A DNA stretch of 64,000 bases, taken from NCBI GenBank assembly GCA_949130485.1, contig OX422196.1:3950889-4014888 (forward strand), read 5' to 3'. Positions 10,280-20,941 of the stretch are shown here, one piece after another. Within the stretch, counting starts at the first letter, position 1. Each line of letters begins with the position of its first letter. This DNA comes from Agelas oroides (Eukaryota > Porifera > Demospongiae > Agelasida > Agelasidae). The notes under the pieces were generated by a model that saw only the letters and a list, made by a program, of their open reading frames with translations, searched no databases and had not been told where the DNA came from. The position numbers and the translations under genes were made by a program.

Positions 10280-13200
10280 ATGGACGAGTCTTCGAGTTCA
10301 GGCGGCGATATGAGCGACGTCGGGAGCCTGTGCGAGCTGTCTTCAGGTAGGTGGCTAAAGCCGGGTAACTAGAGTACTGTAATGAAGGGCTTGAGGCGAA
10401 GGTGTAGTCCACTGTACGTAATGACGGATGATACCAACCCTGTATGCCGCAGCCTGCGACAGTAGCAGTAGCGAAGATGACCTGGGCGCCGTGTGTACCC
10501 GCAGCTCTGAGGGATACAGTTCGGACACTGGCGCACTCCTCCAGCCACCCACCACACTGCTCTGGGTCAGGGTGAGTGCCCTGCGGGTCCACGACAACCC
10601 AGCCCTGAGCTGGGCTATCCAAGAGCCCTATACGAGGTTCCGTGCTGTGTTCATCATTGACCCTTGGTTTGCCAGCGGTGAAAAGAAATTCGGAGCTTGC
10701 AGGTAAGGCACTGTAATGTTCCCTTTAATGTACACCATTTTAGCTCTCTCCTCTTCCTTCCTCTCTCTCATTCTCCCTCCTCCCTCTCCCCTCTACCCTC
10801 TCCCCTCTACCTCGTCCCTCTCCCTCTTCCCCCTCCCTCTCTCATTCTGCTCTCTAGATGGAGGTTTCTCATCGAGTCGCTGCATGATCTGGACAATCAG
10901 TTGAAGTGCTTCAACTCATGTCTGTATGTGGCTCGAGGGCAGCCTGTGGCGGTACTGGAAAAGCTGTGTGGGCAGTGGAACGTGACCAGCCTAGTCTTCC
11001 AGACAATTGGAGAGCCACATAGCCAGATGATGGAGACAGCTTTAGAAAGACTGGCCAAGGGGAAGGGATTGGAGGTACGAGGATCGTGTGGAGGACTTTG
11101 CGGTGTTACGTCCCCTGACTCTTGCTCCCCTCTCTCCCTTCAGGTCCATAAGTTTCCACCACACATGCTCTATGGTGTTGACAGGGTGCTGGAGATGAAC
11201 CAGAACCAACCAGTGACCACTTTCAACAAGTTTAAGGAGCTGCTACCTTTCCTCGGGATGCCAGAGGCTCCCCTGCACCGACCAAGACTGCCAGTGACAA
11301 AGCTAATCACTTGTGAGGATGAGCTACTTGACAGCGACTACAGGTAATGCAAGTCTGTGCCTCAAAGTGTAAGAGTGGTGTGTAACTTCCTTTCCTCTCA
11401 CCCTCCTCTCCCCTCCCCCCCCAACTTGCTCCCAGAATTCTGACCATGGAAGAGCTGGGTTTCATAGGGGAGACACTGTACACCAATCACTGGATTGGAG
11501 GGGAGAGTGAGGCCTTGAGAAAGCTGCCCATCTACTACCAGCTGAGATCGCAGCCACCCTCCAACCCAGTAGGTGCCATATCATTTTACCTGTCTCACAC
11601 CATGTCAGTGTGTGTCTCACTCCTCCAGGTGGACCAGCTGTTTGACAAATCATCACTGAGCCCATACATTCGTTTCGGGTGTCTTTCTGTGCGCTACTTC
11701 TTGTGGAATGTCAAATGTTATGCCAAGAGCAACCCCAAGCTGGAGTGTCTCATGAAAAAGGTCGTGTCCAAGTTACTCCAAAGGGAGTTCTTCCTCATTG
11801 TAGCGGCACAGGTGAGGGGAAGGGAGATGAGGAGGAAGGAGGGAGGGAGGGATGGAGGGGGGGGGGGGGGGGGGTGGGGGGGTGATACCCTTTAGGAAGT
11901 TTGTTCAGAATATTATGTGTACATACATGTGCACACACACATGCACACACACATGCACACACACATGCACGCACACACACATACACACACACACACACAT
12001 ACGTACACACATACACACACACATGCACATACATACACACACACACACACATACACACACACACATGCATACACATGCACGCACACACACACACACACAC
12101 ATCCACACACAGGTTCCCAACTTTGACTGTAAGCACCACAATCCAATCTGCTTCCAGCTGCCATGGGGAGAGGACTCAAACCTTGTGCAGGTTTGGAAGG
12201 AGGGGAGAACCGGATTTCCATGGATCGATGCAGCCATGAGGCAGCTCAGAAAGGAGGGCTGGATTCACCATTGTTTAAGGTATGTCAGGTGGTCAGGCGG
12301 TCAGGCGGGTTGACTAGCTATGGTCTGCAAAGTAGCGTGCGGGGATTGGATATTCATAGCCAATAATGAGATGTTACATAATTCTGTGTAATGACCAGTG
12401 CTTGTGCTCTAGCCTCGATTTTTTTTTTCTTCCTCCACCACCACCACCACGGCTGCTAGATAAAATCTGGGAGTGGCCTGGGAACTAGGCTACTTGTGCT
12501 CATGACAGCTGGTGGGTTTGCTGCTGTATGCTTCCTGCACAGTTGTTAATAGTGTCCAAATAGCGTGTAATGCTTCTTGCAACAAGGAACAGGCTTCTCA
12601 ACTCGAACTCTAGTTGGAGCCCGAGAGAACCAACCTAGGTAGGAGCATTCCTGGCCCTATCATTTTCCCTCTTAATACTGTAATTTAATGGGTTAGGCTC
12701 AAAAATTTACCCATTATACTGCACTGCACTGCTCCAAAAATCTACATGTACCTATTATGCTCTACATATGTTCCTATTATGCTCAAACTGTGCGTATCAG
12801 GAGTCTGTAACTGGCGGTGCATTTACCCTAACGTCCGGCTTCCACATAATTCCGGCTGTGTGGGGCTCTCAAAGTTTGCTTAGTAAGGAAGCTGGAGAAG
12901 AAGCGATGACCTGCTGCTAGTCACTTGACTCTCCTTAATGGGGCTAGTCGCCAACGTGGCCAAGTTTCCTCGAAACTTTATATGCTAGCGTTATTCTCAA
13001 TGCGCATACCTATTTGGGGCGAGCCTGAGCGAGCCCCACACTAGCGGGACTGCATTGCGCAGATGTGTGTGTATACGACCGTACGTACGTGCTTGCTTGC
13101 GGCCATATACCGTAAATTTTAAATGCTCGTTTAAATATTTCACGAAAATTGAACGTCCTCGTGCACTTTGTAGTTAGCCTCAATACTACCCAGAGTGCAG

Positions 13201-15891
13201 CGTTGGCAACCGTAGCGGAGACGGCTCAAGTTTACGCACGCACAGCACCTTACTTCTTCTTTGTCACAGCAGCTACGGACAGACCATCAACGGCAGGCTG
13301 CTCGCCGACTGTATAAAATTATACACACCGGGTTGAGGTATAATTTAAAGGGTCATGCATAAACGACACTCATAAACACTACCGATTCAGCTCATCATTT
13401 CAGCGTGAAGCTTAGTCTATTCATGTGCATGTTAGCTGCTTGGTCAGGGTTGCCCCCACAATGTTCTACATTTTCTAGTTGGGGTGTGCTTGAGCGAGCC
13501 CCACACTAGCGTGACTTCATTGCGCACATGCGTGTGTATGTTTGCTTGGACCGACCACTTACCGTAAATTTCAAATGAGCGCATTCAATGAAGGTCGAGC
13601 ATGTGCATGTGAAGGCTGGTGAAGGCCAGTGGAGGCCAGACTAACATGTTAGAGTGCAGCGTTGGCGACCCGGAGCGAAGATGACCAAAGTTGAAGCATG
13701 CGTGGCAACTTAATTCTGGTTTGTGCTTCTACCGACGACGGCAGGCAGCTCACAGGCGGTATAAATTTAATATGGACAATGGTTGACTGGGTCGCTTCCC
13801 TAAACGGCACTCATAAACGCCAGAAATTTAGCTCATGATTTTGGTGTAAAGCTTTAAGTCCATGCATGTGTAGCCATGTTAGCTGCCCTGGCTGGAGAAA
13901 TGGCTGGCATATGTGATATATAGCTACTTATGCATTATCAAATTTGGCTTAATTAAACAGTTGAGTGTGACAAATCCTGCTGTGTGCCATGGCAAAGTAG
14001 TAAATCAGCAGTTTGCTGCTTGCTCAGGCTCGCCCCATGATCATCTAGCTCGGTTTGTGTGCATTTTGGTGCTGCATGATCCTTAAATGGTGTTAATTGT
14101 AGAGGACTGTGAGCTATAGTATTCATAGAATGTGTTGTGTAACTGTATGTAATTCTGGCGGGCTTCGTACATGTATGTTTCCCCCGCAGTCTAGTTGGGA
14201 GGGAGCCAAGATGTCAGATAAAGGTGTTCAGTTTGCATGGGAGCACAATAGACCACTATTGCAAAATTGGAGCCAGCATGAAAACTGAGCCTGGGAAAGG
14301 AGGCTAGGGATGCAGGCGTTGGAGTATAGCTTGTGTGTGTGTTATCTAGGCTGCATTGTACCCACTCAGTTTTGTGTTGCTGTGCCTTCAGTGTACAGTG
14401 GTGAATCACCTCTTAATGTACTTAGTGGGTGTACAGCAGCCACCTTCCGGGAACTGTCTTCACATTTGCAGCCTACAACTGTGTAAGATCCCAAAACTGC
14501 TGCAGGGCACATCCTTTTCAATCAACATGTTCTGTTCTTGCTCCTCAGAGAGTCTGTTGCGACGTTCCTGACCCGTGGGGACCTATGGATCAGCTGGGTG
14601 CAGGGAAAGGACACGTTCGAGGAACTCTTGCTGGACTTTGAGCCAAGCATCTGCTGTGGTTGCTGGATGAGGAGCTCCTGTTCTGCATTTTTCACTGGTG
14701 AGGGAAGGAGCAGAGCTGCTCTGGTGAAGTTGAACAGTGAGGGAGGAGGGAGGGGAAGAGGGCTGCAACATAGCTTGTCTTGGACAGTAGCACTGTTCAA
14801 CTCATCAATCCTTAATTGTCAATCATCTACATGTGCGCAGAAGTTGAGTGTAGTTGCTGACCTTCTCCCCTCCTCTCTCTCCTCTCCTCCTCTCCCTTCC
14901 CCCCTCTCCCTTCCTCCTCTCCCACCCTCCTCTCTCCCACCCTCCTCCCTAGGTCCCATAGAGCACTATTGTCCCATTAGATTTGGCCAGAAGATGGATC
15001 CTAATGGCCGGTTTGTCAGGAGTTACATCCCAGAGCTCCAGAACTTTCCAAGTTAGTGAAGCACACTTGTGGTTCTCTGATGATTGTAGGTGGTTGAAAA
15101 AGGGAACAAAGACTAAATGATCCGCACTAATATGCATCGACTGATGTTTACTTGTCTCACATAATAAACAACCGAATCAACTGCTAAGCGCATTGAGTGA
15201 TGGTTAGTGCTGGGACATAGGAAAAGGATGTGTTTGTGCGTCAATCCTCCAATGTGTATATAAGAACCCTCCCTCCCCTCCCTCCCTTTCCTCCCTCCCT
15301 CCCTCCCCTCCCTCCCTCCCTCCCTCCCCTCCCTCCCTCCCTCCCCTCCCTCCCTCCCTCCCCTCCCTCCCTCCCTCCCCTCCCTCCCTCCCTCCCTCCC
15401 CTCCCTCCCTCCCTCCCTCCCTCCCCTCCCTCCCTCCCCTCCCTCCCTCCCTCCCTCCCTTCCTCCCCTCCCTCCCTCCCTCCCTCCCTTTCCTCCCTCC
15501 CTCCCTCCCTCCCTCCCTCCCTCCCCTCCCTCCCTCCCCTCCCCCCCTCCCTCCCCTCCCTCCCTCCCTCCCTCCCTCCCCTCCCCTCCCTCCCTCCCTC
15601 CCTCCCTCCCTCCCTCCCTCCCTCCCTCCCTCCCTTCCCTCCCTCCCTCCTACAGGTGAATATATTTACTGTCCGTGGCTAGCACCACTGAGTGTGCAGC
15701 AGGAGAGTGGGTGTATGGTTGGTGAAGACTACCCTAATCCTGTCGTGGATCACCTAGCGGCCAGAGCACTCTGCTGTAAGAGACTCCTGACTGCCATGAG
15801 CATGATTCAGAAACATGCTGCCACCCACTTTATGCAGCCAGCCTTCTCAACACAATACAACACAACAGTACATCTGATGAAACCAACATAG
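10280..15891 (+). CDS. cry: Cryptochrome of the 6-4 photolyase family, complete, ten exons
   Basis: Exons 10280-10346, 10453-10702, 10858-11074, 11144-11343, 11436-11568, 11629-11811, 12113-12279, 14549-14697, 14953-15051 and 15656-15891 join in phase to 566 codons plus TAG. Flavoprotein blue-light receptor family. An acidic, Ser-rich N-terminal extension (about residues 1-57) precedes the photolyase homology region (LRVHDNPAL, FRAVFIIDPWF). The FAD domain shows LSPYIRFGCLS, GRTGFPWIDAAMRQLRKEGW, FLTRGDLWISW and CGCWMRSSCSAFF. The proximal and middle tryptophans of the electron chain (WM and DLW) are kept. The second active-site His of 6-4 photolyases is Glu here (HHCLRES instead of HHLARHA), arguing for signalling rather than repair. 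Amphimedon is known to have such cryptochromes, one of them expressed around the larval pigment ring. Start chosen for its context (AAACATGG). Confidence 0.9.
11818..12111. repeat. Purine/G run and CA microsatellite in cryptochrome intron 6
   Basis: A GGA-rich stretch and a run of about 20 G (from 11860) are followed by a long degenerate CA repeat (11930-12110) that runs into the acceptor of exon 7. Open frames here are repeat-driven. Confidence 0.85.
12412..12492. repeat. Small foldback element of the TAGCCTCG family
   Basis: Begins TAGCCTCG and ends with CCTGGGAACTAGGCTA, with the internal GATAAAATCTGGGAGTGG shared in reverse orientation with 4382-4416. The left arm is degraded (poly-T and CCA triplets). 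Confidence 0.5.
13016..13915. repeat. Two diverged tandem copies of a roughly 450-bp repeat in cryptochrome intron 7
   Basis: Copy 1 about 13016-13480, copy 2 about 13481-13915. Both begin GGGG(C/T)G..GAGCGAGCCCC with CACACTAGCG, share ACCGTAAATTT, GCAGCGTTGGC, ACGGCAGGC, GGTATAAA-type and ACTCATAAACGC blocks in the same order. A fragment lies at 5329-5401. No coding potential. The repeats account for most of the 2.3-kb intron. Confidence 0.6.
15267..15650. repeat. (CCCTC)n/(CCCT)n polypyrimidine tract abutting the last acceptor
   Basis: About 385 bp of almost pure C/T strand-asymmetric repeat ending at the TACAG acceptor of exon 10 of the cryptochrome gene. It is an extreme polypyrimidine tract; the opposite strand is G-rich with many GGG runs. 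The long Pro/Ser open frame across it is an artefact of composition. Confidence 0.9.
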
Positions 15892-16551
15892 CCAGAAAAA
15901 CTCACTCAGTCAAATGTGGTTTTATCATCGCATATCCATGTCGCTGTGCTTCCTTGTTCACTGTTTTGCCACGATATTCTGCTGTCCTGTGATTTGTGCC
16001 ATTGGCTATCATCTGCTCTCCCATATATCACACAGTGCTATACCTGTTTCGCGTGTGAACACATTACTTAATTTTTTGCTACTAAACAATACATAATTGT
16101 AACGTGAAAGGCAGTGGGGCCGGGCTCGGCTTGTTGGTGTGCGTTATTTGGAGTAGACTTGTATCTCTGCCTCACATATCTATGCCTGAAGCAACGGAGC
16201 AGATGCTGGTGTTACTGGTGGCATGCATTGTGGAAGGTGAGCGTATGTTGATTTGACTCATATCAACTTTAGGAATTGGACTCGGTGTGTAGCGCCGGGT
16301 CATCTGCTAGTATAGCTTGATATAGTCTCGCGGCCCAGACTGTCTAACCCGCGAGACGAGTATGACTTGAATATGCAGCGTATAAACAACCAACGATTGG
16401 TAGAAGATTTATGACACGTAGATCCATTGCCTTCTTACTGGATGTTTCCACTGTCAAGTGGATGCTCATTGCCATTACTTCCTACAAAAGCATCCATGGT
16501 AGTTCTGATAACAATGCTAACAGAAGCCATAATTATATGTTGATTTAACCT
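15892..16551. other. 3' flank of cryptochrome gene, no gene seen
   Basis: A small hairpin near 16325-16362 (TAGTCTCGCGG and CCGCGAGACGA) resembles termini of the neighbouring MITE. No other structure was recognised. Confidence 0.4.
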
Positions 16552-16953
16552 TAGTCTCGTGCCCAGACTACTTTTCGCCGAGCGGGAAAATAGTCTGGTG
16601 AACTGCCTATACCGTTTTGGTTCCAATATTTTGAAACCACCATGACGTCATGTCAGCTGGATTGTGAATTCAAAAACCCTCTAGTAAACAGCGAACTCCA
16701 AGACAGCCTACTTGTACTCCTTTCGAAAGATATAATAGCCTAGTCTATACGCAGCAGCTAGGGTTGCCCGATCAACGTCCATTTCGCTGGTAAATCGTTG
16801 GCACGCAATGTGGAATGCAATCTTCGATGACGTCAAGCGTTAAATTAGAAAAGAACAATGCACCAGCATTCCGGCGCACTTGAACGAAAATAGGCAGTTC
16901 ACCAGACCCTTTTTTCCGGCGGGCGTGAAAAATGCAGTCTGGGAACGAGACTA
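16552..16953. mobile_element. TAGTCTCG-family MITE, copy 1
   Basis: About 402 bp with terminal inverted repeats: TAGTCTCGTGCCCAGACT at the left and AGTCTGGGAACGAGACTA at the right. Sub-terminal blocks are also inverted (CTGGTGAACTGCCTAT and ATAGGCAGTTCACCAG). No coding capacity. Related copies are at 35909-36472 and, more diverged, at 43291-43655. Confidence 0.8.
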
Positions 16954-17225
16954 AGTGGCCCTGGCCTGTGTATTGTTTGTATAATTGTTATATTACGTGA
17001 ATCCTTTATTTCACATCTTGGGGTGTAACAATTGCTTTTGAGTGATGTGGTATATACTATACCGTTGTCTGAAACGTCCGTGCGTGTACTCACAAAATAA
17101 ATCAATCATGCACCTATACTTGTGGTAACTTCAGGTAAACCAACTACAACTTATTATCCATGGTGATGCTGGAGGTAGCTTTTATCATGCATGCACTGTG
17201 TAAAGCCCCCTCCCAGATTTTGGGA

Positions 17226-17425
17226 NNNNNNNNNNNNNNNNNNNNNNNNNNNNNNNNNNNNNNNNNNNNNNNNNNNNNNNNNNNNNNNNNNNNNNNNNNN
17301 NNNNNNNNNNNNNNNNNNNNNNNNNNNNNNNNNNNNNNNNNNNNNNNNNNNNNNNNNNNNNNNNNNNNNNNNNNNNNNNNNNNNNNNNNNNNNNNNNNNN
17401 NNNNNNNNNNNNNNNNNNNNNNNNN
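17226..17425. other. Assembly gap (200 N)
   Basis: Run of 200 ambiguous bases. Nearby DNA (16954-18226) otherwise shows only a tRNA-like repeat. Exons of the minus-strand receptor gene starting at 18580 could be hidden here. Confidence 1.
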
Positions 17426-17786
17426 CCAATTTTCAACTCATGTCTACGCCCCTGATGTGTACCTCAAAGTGGCTGAAAATGATTGAAGCAGTGGTATTTC
17501 CAGCAACTTCGTATCATTGAGACTGTACATGGATATCAGGTATAGCTCACTGTAAAAACACCATAGGGTTACATTAACTGCATTTTTAGGTCATCTCAGT
17601 TGCATCCGTGTACCATGCAAGGAATGCTACCAAATAGGTTTTCTTGAAAGTCTGTTCAGGAGCTTTTCTATAGTCAAAACAGTCCCTTCTTTCAGAAGTC
17701 CTATTTGGTTACATTCCTGGCATTCTTGTCATAACCATGAAACCGAGACAATTCTCCAGGGCCAGATGTACAGGTTTGTTATACTT

Positions 17787-17872
17787 CAGTAGCTCAGTGG
17801 TAGAGCACTGTCAGCTCAAGACAAAAGAGCCTGGGTTTTGATTCCCAGTGACTGCCGGCTTTTCACTATTTT
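17787..17872 (+). repeat. tRNA-derived SINE-like sequence
   Basis: TAGCTCAGTGGTAGAGC fits the A box and D arm of a tRNA, and GGGTTTTGATTCCC fits a T arm with an 8-base loop (B box with one extra T). The acceptor stem does not pair and the anticodon arm is poor, so this is not a working tRNA. The tail GACTGCCGGCTTTTCAC matches the tail of the minus-strand element at 19558-19771, showing a dispersed family. Confidence 0.6.
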
Positions 17873-18226
17873 TGCTTATAGCATCAAAAGTATCTTTAGT
17901 TGCAATGTGGTTGGTAACAATCAAGTTGACTAGTAACAAGCTATGACAGTCAAAGACAAAACTTAGTACTGCAGGCAGGGAATAGCACAATTAGTGAAGG
18001 GGTCAACCTCAAATACAGTAATAAGAGTGTTGGCAATACCCTGCTTGCATGGAACACCAACCTGCAAATAAGTGGACTAACAAATATATGCCCAGATTGC
18101 TCTGGCCTGCTATTATAAATGGACATACCAACTACACTGAGGAAAGGGTGATAGCTGGGCATTACTTTTCACTGAGCACTCCTGTACACAAGTTTACCAA
18201 CAAGATGACGTAGCTATAGCACAAAC

Positions 18227-18580
18227 CTGCGAGTCTGTCAGAGTGTACTGCAACTGGTAACCAGGTAGGAGGGTTGGGTCACTGTTGATTCGGTCGAGAG
18301 CTACTTGCACGCCAGGTACAGCTCCACTGCTTCTGAAATCCCCGCCAAAGGACATCATCAGAACAAAATACAACGACTTGATCCCCACCGAAGTCTCTTC
18401 TGATGGATCGTTACTTGGGTACACTTGTAGGTAGTATGGCCAGGGGGATGGTGAAGAGTTGACGAGGCTTTGGTTGTCAGTCTTAGTAGGCACAACATTA
18501 ACCAAGACTGCAAACACAAGTACAAGGAAAGTGAACGCACAGCCGGACGGGACGTGTCGTTGATTAGTCGGTACATCCAT
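18227..18580 (-). CDS. GABA-B-like receptor, first coding exon with signal peptide
   Basis: Minus-strand exon of 118 codons from ATG (18580) to a donor at 18226. It starts MDVPTNQRH and has a hydrophobic signal segment (FTFLVLVFAVLVNVV), an extracellular stretch, then SLYFVLMMSFGGDFRSSG and LPGYQLQYTLTDSQ, the first strand and helix of a GABA-B-type Venus-flytrap domain. In-frame sequence upstream begins only with TTG, so the ATG at 18580 is preferred. The exon ends in phase 0 after DSQ and would join exactly to SNRTVALDAFF at 4993 on the same strand, 13 kb away. In between lies the oppositely oriented cryptochrome gene. Either this is one long gene with a nested gene, or two paralogous fragments. 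Confidence 0.7.
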
Positions 18581-18650
18581 AATCTGAGGTGTTGTAGCTC
18601 TATGCACGTACGTGCCAGGTATCTGGCACGACAAGCCGTTAACGACCGTA

Positions 18651-18960
18651 CGTTAGCATCCGTATATGCTACACTGCCACGGTATTTATACCAGCCCTAA
18701 CCCAACCCTAACCACACCGTAACCATATAAATCACTGTATAGCATACGGATGCTAACGTACTGTCTGGGGGGGGGGGGGGGGGGGGGGGGGGTAGCCTCG
18801 TTCCCAGGCTCTCCCCTCGCCCCGACGAAAATTTTTCGTCGGGGCGAGGGGAGAGCCTGGGCCTGGGAACGAGGCTAGGGGGGGGAATCTCGGTTGGTTG
18901 ATACCCCCTACGTTGTGAGTTAACATTGCCCATCCCCAGTCGTTAGGCCAGCGGTCCATT
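18651..18960. repeat. Dispersed repeat R1 with inverted GTACGTTAGCATCCGTAT motif and G run
   Basis: GTACGTTAGCATCCGTATA (18651) is repeated inverted at about 18743-18763. It is followed by a long G run, the palindrome 18793-18877, and AATCTCGGTTGGTTGATA...CGTTGTGAGTTAACAT. The same order, with another element inserted, occurs at 43260-43735. The inner part contains CCCTAACCCAACCCTAACC. Confidence 0.6.
18793..18877. repeat. 85-bp near-perfect palindrome (TAGCCTCG foldback)
   Basis: TAGCCTCGTTCCCAGGCT... and its inverse meet at AAAATTTTT in the centre. It sits inside a poly-G run of repeat R1, so G residues flank both ends. It would extrude a strong hairpin. It is short enough to be a minimal member of the TAGYCTCG inverted-repeat family. 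Confidence 0.85.
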
Positions 18961-18970
18961 TCATTCAGAT

Positions 18971-19557
18971 ACAGGAAGTGCACGTAGAGCTACATTCCAG
19001 TGTGTAATTAACACAATGAATACTTCCTTACTTTTCTACAAGCTAGCTCCAGCCAGCAATGGCAGAAACGAACCGGACTTGCGCCAGTTTGCGAAGAGGT
19101 ACCTTTCTGCTGTTCATAAATGTACTTTGTATCCCGGTTTGATAATGCCTTCCAGCGTTGCGACCGTTTTTCGCGACCTCGTCGCGGGACGAGCCTCGTG
19201 ATATGTTGCCGCGTATTTTAGTACATTTTTTTTTTGACTACCCGAACCCTGGCGATATATATATGTACGGATAGCCCATGGGTAGCTCTACAAAATATGT
19301 AAAAATCAAAAACTTCCGCTCGGGTGGTTAGCAGTTATGCGGGCTCAAAGTTTGGCTGAAATATTACGCTGCGGTTTACATAATTGGCATGTTTACTGGT
19401 GCGTTCTAACTGGGAATGCTGTACAGAGAGATGCACTGGCCACTGTGCAGGGTAAACTGAAAGGTAAAGTGATTTGAGTACCAAAAGTAAAGTAACTGAC
19501 TTGGCTTGTATGCATTCAGGGCCCCAAAGTTGGAAGACAGGCTATGTGATAGCTGAT
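18971..19557. other. Intergenic, no supported gene
   Basis: Promoter-side DNA of the receptor exon, then AT-rich sequence. Short open frames show no domains. Confidence 0.35.
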
Positions 19558-19771
19558 AGTTTGGATGTTTTTGAGGCGAAATAGAGGAAAGTGAAAAGGC
19601 CAGCAGTTGCCGGGAATCAAACCTAGGACACCTGGCTTGTGCAGCCAGTGCTCTGCGACTGAGCTACGACAAACGGACAACCACCAGCCCCCACAATCCT
19701 CTATATGTGCAGCACACTGGTACTGAAATGCCTCAGTCACACACCCAGTTCGCCTCAAAAACATCTAAACT
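19558..19771 (-). mobile_element. tRNA-like sequence enclosed by 23-bp inverted repeats
   Basis: AGTTTGGATGTTTTTGAGGCG (19558) and its inverse (ending 19771) match at 22 of 23 positions. Between them, on the minus strand, lies a tRNA-like unit: TAGCTCAGTCGCAGAGC (A box), CTGGC/GCCAG anticodon stem, TAGGTTTGATTCC (B box). The base before the anticodon is not T and the acceptor stem does not pair, so it is a pol III-type promoter relic or SINE head. The tail is shared with 17787-17872. Confidence 0.6.
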
Positions 19772-20718
19772 CTATTCCAACATGAGGCTAAGCAGCTGAT
19801 AGTTAAGCTCAGCTAGCACCCATTAATGTTTCTGTCTCCCAGCATTCTGATTGTGGCATTATCCACACAGATTATGGAGAAAAGAACACAACCATGAAGA
19901 TTGTAGCTAGCCAATAAAAATGTGAACAAGAGTGGCTTTTCAGCTTCCAGTCAGTCCTTACTATCCTATAATTGGTCAAACGTTAACAAAGTGGGATTTT
20001 GACAAAAAGGGAATCTACATCCAAATTTGGGAGAAAGTCACAACACCGTCATGGTTAAAGTGATGTCATTTATCATTGGTGTGTCTACTGAAGTTTCCTC
20101 CCTGCTATATACACTTGCTATATATCACTGCAAGATTGTGATAACTTACAGAGTATCATTATAATAAATTGTTGCAAGTCAGTCTTCACTACACGCGAGG
20201 GTATAAGATTGTTACCATCTCAAGTTGGAATCTAAATACCGGTATGCATGAGATCTGAACTAGAGTAACCAATCAATTATCGGACACCCCACATTATCGG
20301 ACGGCTGCATAGCACGAATGGGAGTAACAACGGCCCTTGTTTCCGATCCAGTAGGTAGGTTGATGCAACTGCTACCTGCACCCCAAATTTGAGCTTTATA
20401 GACCAGTGAATGTGGACGCTTATGCCCCAATAAAGGGCGGTGTCCGATGGTCGCGACCATCGGACGAACTACCGATTCACGGACGGTGAAGTCCTATAAA
20501 GGGAGGGAGGCAGCACTGTCCACCAAACTTGGTTTTCAGCTGCAGCTATCCTTACTCTACCTAACCTCCAATTATCAGCGATTCTGTTGTTGAACGGAGA
20601 CAAGTGTCGCGTGAAGAAGCGAGTAGGTTCAACCCATCAATCATCGGACGAGAATGAGCATGCGTGTATGCACATTATGACAATGAAAAGGCTTTTGAAA
20701 GGTAAGAATCCTTCAAAA

Positions 20719-20941
20719 GTAGGTGAATAGTCTGACATATGTATGTACTAGTAGCTAGTGGTAAGTAGGCTGTATACGAAGTGTGGAACGTGTGATAAGT
20801 AGCCTGTATATTGGAAATGTGCATGGAACGTGGTATAGCATACTTCTCTGCAGCATGACACAGCTTATCACACGTTCCACACTTCGTATGTAGCCTACTT
20901 ACCACTAGCTACTGGTACATACTATGTCAGGCTTCACCTAC
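20719..20941. mobile_element. Palindromic MITE present only in copy A
   Basis: About 80-bp inverted repeats: GTAGGTGAATAGTCTGACAT... at the left and ...ATGTCAGGCTTCACCTAC at the right, with CGAAGTGTGGAACGTGTGATAA and its inverse near the centre. It lies in a roughly 680-bp block absent from copy B, which also contains repeated CATCGGACG motifs. Confidence 0.75.

Noticed and set aside
11795-12313. His/Thr- and Val/Cys-rich open frames
   Set aside because: CA microsatellite in all frames; only 12113-12279 is a true exon.
15230-15682. 150-residue Pro/Ser/Leu open frame
   Set aside because: Pure (CCCTC)n low complexity within a cryptochrome intron.
17160-17486. Open frames across the gap
   Set aside because: They consist of unknown bases.
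17787-17872. Functional tRNA gene
   Set aside because: A and B boxes are present but the acceptor stem does not pair, the T loop has an extra base and the anticodon arm is poor.
18685-18715. Interstitial telomere (CCCTAACCC words)
   Set aside because: Only two or three imperfect units; another short TTAGGG-like patch at 1856. Too short to mean a telomere relic.
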